The notes: generated from the sequence alone by a model not told the origin. A stretch of 64,000 nucleotides of DNA from Ruminococcus callidus (GCF_020709055.1 NZ_JAJFCK010000010.1:23603-87602); one strand, 5' to 3'; shown: positions 35,114-45,279, counted from the stretch's first letter. Numbers and translations are program-made.

Positions 35114-35896
35114 ATGGTTCTTGCCATTGATATTGGAAATACCAACGTGGTGATCGGATGCTTTCAGGAGAAGGAGATTCTGTTTGTGGAACGTGTTTCC
35201 ACCAACCAGAACGCCACACCGCTGGAGCTTGCGGTCTCCATCAAAACCATTCTGGAGATCTACCGGATACAAACGGAGGAGATCGAGGGGAGCATCATCT
35301 CCTCTGTTGTGCCGTCCATCAACAATTCCATGCGAAAGGCAATCGAGAAGATCGCAAGCTGTCCGGTGCTGGTTGTCGGCCCCGGCGTTCGCACCGGACT
35401 TCAGATCGCCATTGACAATCCGGCACAGCTGGGCAGCGACCGTGTGGCAGACGCTGTGGCAGCCCTGCACGAGTACGAACCGCCCATCGTCATCATTGAC
35501 ATGGGCACTGCTACTACATTCTCCGTCATCGATGCCCGGCGGCGGCATATCGGCGGCGTGATTGCGCCGGGCGTGGGAATCTCTCTCAACGCCCTGACGG
35601 AAAAGACGGCGCAGCTGCCCAAGATCTCTTTTGAACCGCCGAAAAAGTGTATCGGCAGCAACACGGTCGCCTGCATGAAGAGCGGTATCCTCTATGGCGC
35701 AGCCGGCTGCATTGACGGTCTGCTGGATCGCATTACAGAAGAGCTGGGGGAAACACCGACCTACCTCGCAACAGGCGGACTGTCGGAGTCCATCATTCCC
35801 CACTGTCGGCATAAGATCCTGACTGATCCGCTGCTGCTGCTCAAGGGATTGCAGCTGATCTATGAAAAGAACATGGGCAAAGAAACCGAAAAGTGA
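35114..35896 (+). CDS. coaX: Type III pantothenate kinase
   Basis: 260 residues from ATG 35114 with GGAGG nine bases before. Type III motifs DIGNTNVVIGCF (phosphate-binding), GPGVRTGL, DNPAQLGSDRVADAVAA and DMGTATTFSVID are all present. It phosphorylates pantothenate in coenzyme A synthesis in the cytoplasm. It has its own promoter and is followed after about 140 bases by a separately promoted apgM. Confidence 0.96.
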   Translation: MVLAIDIGNTNVVIGCFQEKEILFVERVSTNQNATPLELAVSIKTILEIYRIQTEEIEGSIISSVVPSINNSMRKAIEKIASCPVLVVGPGVRTGLQIAIDNPAQLGSDRVADAVAALHEYEPPIVIIDMGTATTFSVIDARRRHIGGVIAPGVGISLNALTEKTAQLPKISFEPPKKCIGSNTVACMKSGILYGAAGCIDGLLDRITEELGETPTYLATGGLSESIIPHCRHKILTDPLLLLKGLQLIYEKNMGKETEK

Positions 35897-35943
35897 GCGG
35901 AAGAGCGGCCGCAGCCGGATTTGCGCCGGTGTGCGAAAAACGC

Positions 35944-35972
35944 TGGACAAATTTTCTGGCATATGGTATAAT
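35944..35972 (+). promoter_or_regulatory. Promoter of apgM
   Basis: TGGACA (35944-35949), 17-nt spacer, TATAAT (35967-35972). Confidence 0.65.
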
Positions 35973-36035
35973 AGAGAACGGTACGGCATCGAATTTCGGT
36001 GCTGCATCCCAAAATGAATGCAGGAGGCTAATCTG

Positions 36036-37250
36036 ATGAAATATCTGGTAGTATTGTGTGACGGTATGGCAGACTATCCAGTGGAGGAACTGGGAAACAA
36101 GACCCCGCTGGAGGCAGCGGATACCCCCAACATGGACAGACTGGCAAAGAAAGCAACCGTTGGTCTGGTTAAGACCGTGCAGGATGGCATGAAGCCGGGC
36201 AGCGATGTGGCAAACCTCTCGGTTCTGGGCTATGACCCTATGAAGTATTACACCGGCCGTTCTCCGCTGGAGGCCGGAAGCATCGGCATCGACATGAAGC
36301 CCACCGATGTTTCGCTGCGCTGCAATCTGGTGACACTGAGCGATGAGCCGAACTATGAGGATCGCACCATGGTGGACTACTGCGCCGGCGATATCTCCAC
36401 CGAAGAGGCACGCATCCTGATGCAGGCAGTGGAAGAGACACTGGGCAACGATACCTTCCGGTTCTATGCCGGTGTTGCCTATCGGCACTGCCTGATCTGG
36501 GACCACGGCACCACCGATCTGGGCGGACTCACACCGCCGCACGACATCACAGGAAGACCTATCAAGACCTATCTGCCGCTGTGCCACAGCCAGAATGCAG
36601 CACCGCTGTATGATCTGATGGTGCGTTCTTACGACGTGCTGAAAGATCATCCGGTCAATCTGGAGCGCATCCGGCAGGGCAAGCGTCCGGCAAACAGCAT
36701 CTGGCTGTGGGGCGAGGGCGTTCGTGCCAACCTCGATCCGTTCTATGAGAAGTACGGTCTGCACGGCTCTATGATCTCGGCAGTTGACCTGCTCAAGGGC
36801 ATCGGCAAGTTCTCCGGCATGCGTGTGGTAGAAGTCGAGGGTGCTACTGGCTACATCGACACCAACTTTGATGGAAAGGCAGCTGCGGCAATTGCCGAAT
36901 TCCGGAACGGTCAGGATTTCGTCTACATCCACGTGGAAGCACCGGACGAGTGCGGACACCGTGCCGAGGTACAGAACAAGGCGAAGGCGATTTCCATCAT
37001 CGACCACAAGATTCTGGGACCGGTTGTGGCAGAACTGGAGAAGATGGGCGATTTCAAGGTTCTGGTCATGCCGGATCATGCTACACCGCTCTCCCTCAAG
37101 ACTCATACCAACGACCCGATCCCGTTCCTGATCTATGACAGCCGGAATCCGAAAAACGGGCCGGATACGTTCAGCGAGGCAACGGCAAAGGCAACGGGGC
37201 TGTACGTGGACGAGGGCTTCCGCATGATGAAGGATTTCGCAGCAAAATAA
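36036..37250 (+). CDS. apgM: Cofactor-independent phosphoglycerate mutase, archaeal type
   Basis: 404 residues from ATG 36036 with CAGGAGG upstream. Alkaline-phosphatase-superfamily metal motifs: LCDGMADYP, the nucleophile region PGSDVANLSVLGYDP (Ser), and C-terminal EAPDECGHR and MPDHATPLSLKTHTNDP. This ApgM family interconverts 2- and 3-phosphoglycerate; in some clostridia it is associated with Thr or Ser synthesis genes, not the case here. Downstream gene follows after 20 bases. Confidence 0.92.
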   Translation: MKYLVVLCDGMADYPVEELGNKTPLEAADTPNMDRLAKKATVGLVKTVQDGMKPGSDVANLSVLGYDPMKYYTGRSPLEAGSIGIDMKPTDVSLRCNLVTLSDEPNYEDRTMVDYCAGDISTEEARILMQAVEETLGNDTFRFYAGVAYRHCLIWDHGTTDLGGLTPPHDITGRPIKTYLPLCHSQNAAPLYDLMVRSYDVLKDHPVNLERIRQGKRPANSIWLWGEGVRANLDPFYEKYGLHGSMISAVDLLKGIGKFSGMRVVEVEGATGYIDTNFDGKAAAAIAEFRNGQDFVYIHVEAPDECGHRAEVQNKAKAISIIDHKILGPVVAELEKMGDFKVLVMPDHATPLSLKTHTNDPIPFLIYDSRNPKNGPDTFSEATAKATGLYVDEGFRMMKDFAAK

Positions 37251-37270
37251 GGAGGCTTTGACGGAACAAA

Positions 37271-38200
37271 GTGGGAAAACGTTTTTTTCAGAGTTATCGC
37301 TGGGTGCTGCTCAGCATGCTGGTCACGATTCTGGTTCTGGCAGCGGCAGCGGGCTATACCATTGGCGTTGTCAGCAAAAATCAGGCGGTCTCTCAGATCG
37401 ATGTCAACATCGGTTCTGTGGAAGCCTACCTGCAAAAAAATGAGAATCAGGCATCTCAGCTGACAGAGGAGCTGAAGGAGGATTATATCTCCAAAACACG
37501 GACAACGGCGATGATTCTCTCAGAGGACGCATCGTTTCTGACGGACGACCGGACGCTGGAGGAGCTGCGTGTGACTGTCAATGCCGACCGCATCAGCGTT
37601 TCGGATGACAGGGGCAACATCACTGCAAGTACCGATCCCTCCGGCGAAGGCAGCACCGTGCGGGAGGAATTTCTCTCTCATCTCTCGGACAACGTCTATA
37701 CAGATGTTTTGTTTTTGCTGGACTCGGATTCGCCGACCATTGTGGCAGCGTCCACCCTCGGGGAATCCGGCGGACTGGTGCAGATCACATTTCCGGCTGC
37801 CTCGACGGTGAACATTTTGCAGGAGGCAGATCTTGCCAACACCGCTTCGGATATGCCGCTGTATGCTTCCGGAGAAACCGCCATTGTACAGGCGGATACG
37901 CTGGAGTACATCAGCTGTACCGATCCCCAGAAAATCGGACAGAAGATGGCGGAAAATCTGTTTCAGACCAGACACAAGAGCGGTACGCTGGATGTCAAAA
38001 CAGACGATGGTGCTGCGGCAATGCTGCGGTATCAGACCAGCGGCGACTATGTGATCTTCGCCACAGTGCCCTATTCGGACATCTACCACATGCGAAATGT
38101 GGTGGTGGGATGGATCGCAGCCGGCGGTGTGCTGATGGCTGTGGTTTCCTGCCTGTCGCTGCGGATGCAGCTGCTGCGGGAAGAGAAAAAGGAAAAGTAA
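37271..38200 (+). CDS. Membrane protein with Cache-like extracellular domain, no output domain
   Basis: 309 residues from a GTG at 37271; AAGGAGG lies 15 nt upstream, a long spacing, so the start is uncertain. N-terminal helix about 12-34, extracellular domain about 35-280 resembling a double Cache/PDC sensor fold (EEFLSHLSDNVYTDVLFLLD... GLVQITFPA...), second helix about 283-302, then only about eight residues. Sensors of this shape usually continue into a HAMP, GGDEF or kinase domain; here the protein stops. It shares the apgM transcript. Function unknown. Confidence 0.65.
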   Translation: MGKRFFQSYRWVLLSMLVTILVLAAAAGYTIGVVSKNQAVSQIDVNIGSVEAYLQKNENQASQLTEELKEDYISKTRTTAMILSEDASFLTDDRTLEELRVTVNADRISVSDDRGNITASTDPSGEGSTVREEFLSHLSDNVYTDVLFLLDSDSPTIVAASTLGESGGLVQITFPAASTVNILQEADLANTASDMPLYASGETAIVQADTLEYISCTDPQKIGQKMAENLFQTRHKSGTLDVKTDDGAAAMLRYQTSGDYVIFATVPYSDIYHMRNVVVGWIAAGGVLMAVVSCLSLRMQLLREEKKEK

Positions 38201-38224
38201 AGTAGGATTTATCCAATCCAAAAA

Positions 38225-38267
38225 AAGCGGACGCTGGCAGTTTTCCAGTGTCCGCTTGTGTTTTTTT
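38225..38267. terminator. Intrinsic terminator between convergent genes
   Basis: Stem AAGCGGAC(G)CTGG / CCAG(T)GTCCGCTT followed by GTGTTTTTTT on the plus strand; six A precede it so it also works for pheA. Confidence 0.85.
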
Positions 38268-38288
38268 GAGGTATGGTTTTACGCCAGA

Positions 38289-39407
38289 TTATTCCATGAC
38301 AACGGCATTTCCCAGGAGTTTGAATTCCCGGCAGCTCTTGCACAGGTCGTTGAGGAAAGCGGCGATGCTGCGATCCCGCAGGTTGCCCTTGAAGTCGATG
38401 TGGAACACAACGTCGAAGCTGCCGTCCCGAATGGGGCGGCTCTCAATTTTGGTCATGTCCAGACCGTACAGGAAGAACTTGTTCAGGATGCGGCTCAGGC
38501 TGCCCGGCTCGTTGGAGAGGGTCAGCATGACGGAGATGACGGATGCCTCCGGTGCGACCTGCATATCCTTGGTAATGCAGATGAACTGGGTGAAGTTGGG
38601 AACCACGTTGGAGATGCGGGATGCCAGAATTTCCAGATGGTTGTGCTTGGCGCAGTCGGCGGAGCAGATGGCTGCGATGGTGTGGTCGCCGGACTCTGCC
38701 ACCATCTGTGCCGAAACAGCGGTGTTGCTGTCCTCGTGGCGCGGCAGGTGCCGTGCGTCCAGAAAATCGCTGCACTGGGAGAGTGCCTGCGGGTGGGAGT
38801 AGACCATCCGGATATCCTCCAGCCTGGTGCCGGGGAGGGCTGCCAGACAGTGGGTGACCTCCACCTGATTCATGGCGGTGATGAAGAAGCTGTACTTGCC
38901 CATGAGGTCAACGGTCTGAGTCACTGTGCCGGAGGTGCTGTTGTAAATGGGGAGCACGCCGTATTCCAGTTCGCCGGCTTCGACCGCTGCAAAGACCTGC
39001 TCGAAGGTAGGGTAGAAGGCGATGTCACGGTTGGGGAAAAAGGCGCGGGCAGCAGTCTCGGAATTGGCACCGGTGATGCCCTGACACCCGATTTTCACGG
39101 CAGTTTCCATGTGCGGGCAGGCGATCTCCGGCGCAGCCTCCGCAGCCACCAGCATTTTCTGCTGGAGCTGAGAACTGATACTCATGATGTTGGAAAACAG
39201 TGTGCGGGAGGCAGCACCCAGTCCCTCTGCGGCGTTCTTTTCCACACGATCCAAAATCAACTGCTCCCGATCGGCTTGAAATACAGGCATGTTGTGGGCT
39301 TTTTTATACTGTGCCACCTCACGGCAGAGCTGCATACGCTGTTCAAACAGCTGCTGCAGCTCCCGATCCAGCTTGTCGATTTCTACACGAATTTCATTGA
39401 GTTCCAT
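38289..39407 (-). CDS. pheA: Bifunctional chorismate mutase/prephenate dehydratase
   Basis: 372 residues from ATG 39407 (AAAGGAA upstream). Chorismate mutase AroQ helix region 1-85 (MELNEIRVEIDKLDRELQQLF, EVAQYKK), prephenate dehydratase about 105-285 (NSTSGTVTQTVDLM, SHPQALSQC) and a C-terminal ACT domain with the Phe-binding ESRP motif (TKIESRPI). It makes phenylpyruvate from chorismate; feedback by Phe is expected from ESRP. Divergent from ruvC across two back-to-back promoters. Confidence 0.95.
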   Translation of the reverse strand: MELNEIRVEIDKLDRELQQLFEQRMQLCREVAQYKKAHNMPVFQADREQLILDRVEKNAAEGLGAASRTLFSNIMSISSQLQQKMLVAAEAAPEIACPHMETAVKIGCQGITGANSETAARAFFPNRDIAFYPTFEQVFAAVEAGELEYGVLPIYNSTSGTVTQTVDLMGKYSFFITAMNQVEVTHCLAALPGTRLEDIRMVYSHPQALSQCSDFLDARHLPRHEDSNTAVSAQMVAESGDHTIAAICSADCAKHNHLEILASRISNVVPNFTQFICITKDMQVAPEASVISVMLTLSNEPGSLSRILNKFFLYGLDMTKIESRPIRDGSFDVVFHIDFKGNLRDRSIAAFLNDLCKSCREFKLLGNAVVME

Positions 39408-39500
39408 GTTGGCGTTCCTTTCTCCTGCCTTTGTTTGTACGGCGTTTGTTCTGTCGAAGTCTGCTGCGTATCGATTCGACACGCAAACGGTTCCATTTTC

Positions 39501-39529
39501 ATTATACACAATTTTTTTTCAAAAATCAA
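39501..39529 (-). promoter_or_regulatory. Promoter of pheA
   Basis: Minus strand: TTGATT (39529-39524), 17-nt spacer, TATAAT (39506-39501). Confidence 0.7.
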
Positions 39530-39549
39530 GATAAAAATTTGAATAGCTA

Positions 39550-39579
39550 TTGAAAAGGAAGGGCGTTTTGTGCTATAAT
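39550..39579 (+). promoter_or_regulatory. Promoter of ruvCAB
   Basis: TTGAAA (39550-39555), 18-nt spacer, TATAAT (39574-39579). Confidence 0.65.
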
Positions 39580-39653
39580 GAAATGTACGTGCGTTGCTGC
39601 CGGCGGATGCCTGCCGCCGCAGCCAGCGTGGAGAATCGTTGGGAGGAAGCATT

Positions 39654-40169
39654 TTGCGGATATTAGGAATTGACCCCGGCTATGCCATTGTGGGGTTCGG
39701 CGTGGTGTCCTACCACGGGGCGGAGTTTGTGCCGCTGGAATACGGTGCCATTACCACGGAGGCAGGAACACGGTTTGCCGCACGGCTGAATGCCATTTAC
39801 GATGATCTGGATTTTTTGTGCAGCCGGTTCCGGCCGGACTGCATTGCCATAGAGCGGCTGTACTTTAACTCTAACCAAAAAACTGCCATTGACGTGGCAC
39901 AGGCACGTGGCGTCATTGTGCTGTGTGCGGAAAAGCATGGCATTCCCATGTTCGAATACACGCCCTTACAGGTGAAGATGGCGGTGGTGGGATACGGCAG
40001 AGCGGAAAAGCGGCAGGTCATGGATATGACTCGCCGGATCCTGCATCTGGCACAGATTCCAAAACCGGACGATGCCGCCGATGCCCTCGCCCTTGCCATC
40101 TGCCACGGCCATAGCGCTACCGGCGTGCAGGTGCAGCAGCGGGAGATCAGAACAGGAGATACCGTATGA
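39654..40169 (+). CDS. ruvC: Holliday junction resolvase RuvC
   Basis: 171 residues from a TTG at 39654, chosen because GGGAGGA is six bases upstream and homology begins at once (LRILGIDPGYAIVGFG). Catalytic acidic residues are in IDPG, IAIERLYF and DDAADALALA. It cuts Holliday junctions with RuvAB. The last bases overlap the start of ruvA (ATGA). TTG start is unusual and decided by the ribosome binding site. Confidence 0.95.
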   Translation: MRILGIDPGYAIVGFGVVSYHGAEFVPLEYGAITTEAGTRFAARLNAIYDDLDFLCSRFRPDCIAIERLYFNSNQKTAIDVAQARGVIVLCAEKHGIPMFEYTPLQVKMAVVGYGRAEKRQVMDMTRRILHLAQIPKPDDAADALALAICHGHSATGVQVQQREIRTGDTV

Positions 40170-40783
40170 TTTATAGTGTACATGGAACACTGCTTGCCAA
40201 AGAGCTTTCTCTGGCGGTGGTGGAATGCGGCGGCGTGGGTTATGCCTGCCGCACGACCTTTACCACGCTCTCTCAGCTGGGGAACGTGGGCGAAACGGTC
40301 TTTTTATATACCGCACTCTCGGTGCGGGAGGATGCGGTGGAGCTGTTCGGCTTTGCCACAAAACAGGAGTTACAGTGCTTTCGCCTGCTGACCACTGTCT
40401 CCGGTGTCGGCCCCAAGGCGGCGCTTGCCATTCTGTCCGACCTGCCGCCGGATCGCTTCTTGCTGACGGTGGCGGCCGGGGACAGCAAACAGCTGACACG
40501 CTCCAAGGGCATCGGCGCAAAGACAGCGCAGCGCATCGTCATGGAACTGAAAGACAAGATCGCCGGAGAGTCCATCGGGCTGCTCTCCGGTGATATGGCA
40601 GCTGCGGCATCGGTGACAGCGGCTTCCGGCGGCGGAAATGCCGGCGAGGCGATCGAGGCACTGGTGACGCTGGGCTATACACAGGCGGAGGTTGCGCCCG
40701 TTGTGGCGAAGCTGGATCCGTCCCTCTCCTCTTCGGAGATGATTCGCCGGACACTTCAGGAGTTCGGCAAGAAACGCTCGTGA
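40166..40783 (+). CDS. ruvA: Holliday junction DNA helicase RuvA
   Basis: 205 residues: OB domain (MIYSVHGTLLAKELS...VGYACRT), tandem helix-hairpin-helix (LTTVSGVGPKAALAIL, LTRSKGIGAKTAQRIVMEL) and C-terminal RuvB-binding domain (AIEALVTLGYTQAEV). It forms the tetramer that holds the four-way junction for RuvB. Start overlaps ruvC. Confidence 0.97.
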   Translation: MIYSVHGTLLAKELSLAVVECGGVGYACRTTFTTLSQLGNVGETVFLYTALSVREDAVELFGFATKQELQCFRLLTTVSGVGPKAALAILSDLPPDRFLLTVAAGDSKQLTRSKGIGAKTAQRIVMELKDKIAGESIGLLSGDMAAAASVTAASGGGNAGEAIEALVTLGYTQAEVAPVVAKLDPSLSSSEMIRRTLQEFGKKRS

Positions 40784-40812
40784 AAAGCGTACAGAAAGGA
40801 GCGTGAAACAGG

Positions 40813-41883
40813 ATGATCGAAACTGGGGATATGCAATTTGAATCCCGCATGGTGACACCGAAACAGGTGGAAGAGGACAGCGAGGTGGAAGTTTCCCTGC
40901 GCCCGCAGTCCCTGCTGGAATACATCGGACAGGACAAAGTAAAGGAAAATCTGGCAGTCTATATCGAGGCTGCCAAACGGCGTGGCGACCCGCTGGATCA
41001 TGTGCTGCTGTACGGCCCTCCGGGACTGGGCAAGACCACGCTTTCGGCAATCATCGCCCACGAGATGGGCGTCAATCTGCGTGTGACTACAGGCCCTGCC
41101 ATTGAAAAGGCAGGCGATCTTGCGGCAATTCTCACCAATCTGCAGCCGAATGACGTGCTGTTTATCGATGAGATTCACCGTTTGAACCGGCAGGTGGAAG
41201 AGATCCTCTATCCGGCGCTGGAAGATCATGCCATTGACATTATCATGGGAAAGGGTCCCTCTGCACGTTCGCTGCGGGTGGACTTGAACCCGTTTACCCT
41301 AGTCGGAGCAACCACCAGAGCCGGGCAGCTCTCCAGCCCGCTGCGGGACCGGTTCGGCGTGATTCTGCGTCTGGAGCTGTACACCACAGAGCAGCTGACG
41401 GACATTGTGCGCCGGAGTGCTATGCTGCTGAAGATTCCATGTTCCATTGACGGCGCCACAGAAATCGCCGGCAGAGCACGGGGAACACCCCGTATCGCCA
41501 ACCGCCTGCTGAAACGTGTGCGGGACTTTGCCGACGTCATGGGAGACGGCGAGATCACACAGGACATCGCCCATATGGCGCTGGACCGTCTGGAAATTGA
41601 CGAGCTTGGTCTGGACAGCAACGACCGCCGTATGTTGGAGATGATTATTAAGGGCTACGGCGGCGGTCCTGTGGGACTGGAAACACTGGCATCGGCGCTG
41701 GGGGAGGAAACCGTAACGCTGGAAGATGTCTGCGAGCCGTACCTGATGCAGCTTGGCTTTTTGGCACGCACCCCAAGGGGACGCTGTGCCACAGCGCTGG
41801 CATATCAGCATCTGGGATACGCCATGCCCAATTCCGGCGGCGGTGTCGAGGGACAGATGACGCTCTCGGCAGACGGCGAATGA
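40813..41883 (+). CDS. ruvB: Holliday junction DNA helicase RuvB
   Basis: 356 residues: an N-terminal [19 protein letters not shown] motif, Walker [12 protein letters not shown], Walker B FIDEIHRL, sensor [18 protein letters not shown] and the C-terminal winged helix ([13 protein letters not shown]). ATP-driven branch migration motor. 29 bases after ruvA with AAAGGAG. Its TGA stop is duplicated by element A copy 3. Confidence 0.98.
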   Translation: MIETGDMQFESRMVTPKQVEEDSEVEVSLRPQSLLEYIGQDKVKENLAVYIEAAKRRGDPLDHVLLYGPPGLGKTTLSAIIAHEMGVNLRVTTGPAIEKAGDLAAILTNLQPNDVLFIDEIHRLNRQVEEILYPALEDHAIDIIMGKGPSARSLRVDLNPFTLVGATTRAGQLSSPLRDRFGVILRLELYTTEQLTDIVRRSAMLLKIPCSIDGATEIAGRARGTPRIANRLLKRVRDFADVMGDGEITQDIAHMALDRLEIDELGLDSNDRRMLEMIIKGYGGGPVGLETLASALGEETVTLEDVCEPYLMQLGFLARTPRGRCATALAYQHLGYAMPNSGGGVEGQMTLSADGE

Positions 41884-42043
41884 GAGCTCGTGTTCATAGG
41901 CATCTATCTACGTCTTTTCGGCAAATTTTGTTGCATACTGCGTGAAAAATTCTTGCCATACGAAAGTATGCCTGCAAATTTTTGCCTTGTCTGCAAAAAA
42001 ATTTGCTCGAAAATCCGCATATATTTCCTATGAATACAAGCTC
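41884..42043 (+). mobile_element. Element A copy 3, in a stop codon
   Basis: 160 bp, about 97% identical to copies 1 and 2, flanked by TGA at 41881-41883 (ruvB stop) and 42044-42046. It shows that the duplicated triplet follows the host stop rather than being fixed as TAA. Confidence 0.9.
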
Positions 42044-42103
42044 TGAAATTCATAAGAGTTTGACAGCAATTTGAAGATACATGTAGAAAGGGAATGAATG
42101 ACC

Positions 42104-43456
42104 ATGGGTAGATTATTTGGAACAGATGGTGCAAGAGGCGTTGCAATTACAGAATTGACCTGCGAGATGGCAATGCAGATCGGGCGTGCTGCGGCACTGG
42201 TGCTGACAAAGGAAACCAAGCATCGGGCAAAGATCTTCATCGGAAAGGACACCAGAATTTCCTCGGATATTCTGGAAGCCGCACTCTGCGCCGGCATTTG
42301 TTCGGTTGGTGCGGAGGCAGTGCAGCTGGGCGTGGTCCCCACACCGGCTGTGGCATATCTGGTGCGCACCAAGGGTGCAGATGCCGGCGTGATGATCTCC
42401 GCATCCCACAACAGCGTGGAGTTCAATGGCATCAAGCTATTTGCCTCCACCGGCTATAAGCTGCCGGATGCCACCGAGGCAGAGATCGAAGCGCTGATTC
42501 TGGATCATCCGGAACAGATTCAGCTGCAGTCCGGCACGGCAGTCGGTGCAATCTCCATCTATGACAGCGCTAGAGAGGACTATATCTCCTATCTGGCATC
42601 CTGTGTGCATACGGACTGCTCCGGCATGCGTGTGGTACTGGATTGCGCAAACGGCAGCTCCTCCACAACGGCGGAGTCCCTGTTCACACGCCTTGGCGCA
42701 GAGGTGCACATGCTCAGCGCATCGCCGGACGGCACCAACATCAACAAGAACTGCGGTTCTACCCACATGGAGAACCTGATGGAATACGTCAAGACACATG
42801 ACTGCGATTTGGGACTCGCTTTCGACGGCGACGCAGACCGCTGCCTGGCAGTGGACGAAAATGGCGTACTGGTGGATGGCGACAAGATCATCGCCATCTG
42901 TGCCAAGGCACTCCAGCAGGAGGGCAAGCTGAAAAACGACACTGCTGTTGTCACTGTCATGACCAATCTGGGCTTCTTCCACTTCGCCAAGAAGCACGCC
43001 ATCGATGCCAAGGCGACCAAGGTCGGCGACCGGTATGTTCTGGAAGAGATGCTGGCAGGCGGCTACAACATCGGCGGAGAGCAGAGCGGACACATCATCT
43101 TTCTGGATGAGGCAACCACCGGCGACGGCGAACTCTCCGGCATCAAGCTCATGGAGATCCTGAAAAAATCCGGCAAGGCAATGAGCGAGCTGGCAGGCGT
43201 GATGGAAACATTCCCGCAGGTGCTGTACAACGTCACCATTCCGGCAGCCAAAAAGGGACACTGGCAGGAGGACGCAGAGATCGCTGCCCTTATTGATACC
43301 TATACCAAGGAACTGGGCGACAACGGCAGAATCCTGGTGCGGGAGAGCGGAACAGAACCGCTGATCCGTGTCATGGTAGAGGGCAAGGATGCCGTGCAGA
43401 TGGAGAACGCCGCACAGGCAATTACCGCACAGGTTCGGATTTTCGCCGGCGCATAA
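42104..43456 (+). CDS. glmM: Phosphoglucosamine mutase
   Basis: 450 residues from ATG 42104 (MGRLFGTDGARG is the usual N-terminus; the ATG six bases earlier is too close to AAAGGGA). Motifs: phosphoserine loop MISASHNSVEFNG, metal loop AFDGDADRCLAV, sugar loop and RESGTEPLIRVMVEG. It converts glucosamine 6-phosphate to 1-phosphate for peptidoglycan precursors. No clear promoter was found between element A copy 3 and this gene; it may depend on ruv read-through. Confidence 0.96.
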   Translation: MGRLFGTDGARGVAITELTCEMAMQIGRAAALVLTKETKHRAKIFIGKDTRISSDILEAALCAGICSVGAEAVQLGVVPTPAVAYLVRTKGADAGVMISASHNSVEFNGIKLFASTGYKLPDATEAEIEALILDHPEQIQLQSGTAVGAISIYDSAREDYISYLASCVHTDCSGMRVVLDCANGSSSTTAESLFTRLGAEVHMLSASPDGTNINKNCGSTHMENLMEYVKTHDCDLGLAFDGDADRCLAVDENGVLVDGDKIIAICAKALQQEGKLKNDTAVVTVMTNLGFFHFAKKHAIDAKATKVGDRYVLEEMLAGGYNIGGEQSGHIIFLDEATTGDGELSGIKLMEILKKSGKAMSELAGVMETFPQVLYNVTIPAAKKGHWQEDAEIAALIDTYTKELGDNGRILVRESGTEPLIRVMVEGKDAVQMENAAQAITAQVRIFAGA

Positions 43457-43483
43457 TTGAGAGAAGATAGGAGAAACCCAAAA

Positions 43484-44359
43484 TTGAGAGCAGCAAATGG
43501 TTGGAAACAATATCGGATTCTGGATACCTCAGAACAGGAAAAATTGGAGAGCTGGAACGGCGTGACGCTGGTGCGCCCTGACCCGCAGGTCATCTGGAAA
43601 ACACCCCGGCGGCTTCCGGTGTGGAGAAGTGCGGACGGACATTACAGCCGTTCCTCCTCCGGCGGCGGAAGCTGGGCATTTTCCCGCAAGCTTCCGGAGT
43701 CGTGGAAGATGCAGTACGCCCCCCTCGGGCTGACCTTTAAGATTCAGCCCACCGGCTTCAAGCACACCGGATTATTTCCGGAGCAGGCAGTTAACTGGGA
43801 GTGGATGGCAGAGCGCATTCGCAATGCCGGAAGACCTGTCTCGGTGCTGAACCTGTTCGCCTATACCGGCGGTGCGACCCTTGCCTGTGCCGCTGCCGGC
43901 GCATCGGTGTGTCATGTGGATGCCTCCAAGGGCATGGTGCAGTGGGCACGGGAAAACGCAGCCCTCTCCGGCCTGACAGAAAAACCCATCCGCTGGATCG
44001 TGGACGACTGCGAAAAATTCGTGGCACGGGAGATTCGGCGTGGCAGAAAATACGATGCCGTCATTATGGATCCGCCCAGCTACGGCAGAGGGCCGGGCGG
44101 CGAGGTCTGGAAGCTGGAGGAGAATATCTACGATCTGGTGGAGCTGTGTTCCGGCGTATTGTCGGATGACCCGCTGTTCTTTTTGCTGAACAGCTACACC
44201 ACCGGACTTTCTCCGGCAGTCATGGGCTATTTGCTGGGCAGTGTGCTCAAGCCGAAGTTCGGCGGCGGTGTGACCGCAGACGAGATCGGACTTCCGGTGG
44301 AACAGAGCGGCATGGTGCTGCCCTGCGGCTCGACTGCCATCTGGGAGAGCGGAAAATAA
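43484..44359 (+). CDS. Class I SAM-dependent methyltransferase, RlmI/RlmK-like
   Basis: 291 residues from a TTG at 43484, nine bases after AGGAGA; another in-frame TTG at 43457 abuts the glmM stop and lacks spacing. SAM-binding motif [14 protein letters not shown], acidic [13 protein letters not shown], and [11 protein letters not shown] (motif IV) place it with the 23S rRNA m5C/m2G enzymes; the PUA domain of RlmI is absent. Target unknown. A short hairpin (CCGCACA/TGTGCGG) follows the stop. Confidence 0.85.
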   Translation: MRAANGWKQYRILDTSEQEKLESWNGVTLVRPDPQVIWKTPRRLPVWRSADGHYSRSSSGGGSWAFSRKLPESWKMQYAPLGLTFKIQPTGFKHTGLFPEQAVNWEWMAERIRNAGRPVSVLNLFAYTGGATLACAAAGASVCHVDASKGMVQWARENAALSGLTEKPIRWIVDDCEKFVAREIRRGRKYDAVIMDPPSYGRGPGGEVWKLEENIYDLVELCSGVLSDDPLFFLLNSYTTGLSPAVMGYLLGSVLKPKFGGGVTADEIGLPVEQSGMVLPCGSTAIWESGK

Positions 44360-44418
44360 GAGCGGCACCGCACAAAACCTGTGCGGAATCGCCAAAATTC
44401 GGAAAGCGAGGCGGATGC

Positions 44419-45270
44419 ATGGAAGTACGCATTGCGGCAGAGCACCTGTCGTTTCACTATACCGATGAGGAGAACAAGGCGGCTTCTCCGGAGATTCTGA
44501 AAGATCTCTCTCTGACGCTGGAGCCGGGGACATTTGCTGCCGTGCTGGGACACAATGGCTGCGGCAAGTCCACGCTGGCGAAGCACATGAACGGAATCCT
44601 GTTGCCTACAGGCGGAAAAATGTGGGTCGCCGGCATGGATACTGCCGACGAAACCAAGCTCTATGAGATACGGCAGCGTGTGGGCATGGTCTTTCAGAAT
44701 CCGGATAACCAGATCGTCGCCACCATTGTGGAAGAGGATGCGGCGTTCGGACCGGAGAATCTGGGGCTTCCGCCGGAGGAGATCCGCCGGCGTGTGGACG
44801 ATGCCCTGAAGGCGGTGGGCATGTATGACTACCGCATGCATGCGCCGAGCCAGCTCTCCGGCGGACAGAAGCAGCGTGTTGCCATTGCCGGCATCATTGC
44901 CATGCGGCCGTCCTGTATCGTGCTGGATGAGCCGACCGCCATGCTGGATCCCAAGGGCAGGCGGGAGGTCATGAAGACTATCCGCCTGCTGAACCGCAAT
45001 TATGGCATTACCATTGTTCTGATTACGCACTATATGGAAGAGGCGGCGCAGGCAGATCGGGTGATCGTCATGGACGAGGGGAACATCCTGCTGGATGATA
45101 CGCCGGAAGAGGTGTTCTCCCACGTGGAGCAGATGAAGCAGATCGGGCTGGATGTGCCGCAAGTGACAGAACTGGTCTATGAACTGCGGCAGGCGGGGAT
45201 TCCGCTGGATTCGCATATTATCACAGAGGACGCCTGCGTGCAGGCGCTGCTGGAACAGCTGGGAAGTTGA
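44419..45270 (+). CDS. ecfA1: ECF transporter ATPase A1
   Basis: 283 residues. Walker [13 protein letters not shown]-loop FQNPDNQIV, signature [13 protein letters not shown], Walker [14 protein letters not shown] and switch ITHYMEEA. It forms the energising module with EcfA2 and EcfT for a variety of vitamin S-components encoded elsewhere. Genes of the module are contiguous with overlaps. Confidence 0.96.
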   Translation: MEVRIAAEHLSFHYTDEENKAASPEILKDLSLTLEPGTFAAVLGHNGCGKSTLAKHMNGILLPTGGKMWVAGMDTADETKLYEIRQRVGMVFQNPDNQIVATIVEEDAAFGPENLGLPPEEIRRRVDDALKAVGMYDYRMHAPSQLSGGQKQRVAIAGIIAMRPSCIVLDEPTAMLDPKGRREVMKTIRLLNRNYGITIVLITHYMEEAAQADRVIVMDEGNILLDDTPEEVFSHVEQMKQIGLDVPQVTELVYELRQAGIPLDSHIITEDACVQALLEQLGS

Positions 45271-45279
45271 GGTGAGCAT

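Noticed and set aside
1943..42043. CRISPR array or direct-repeat array made of the 160-bp repeat
   Set aside because: Copies are dispersed at tens of kilobases, have terminal inverted repeats and target duplications, and there are no cas genes or regular spacers.
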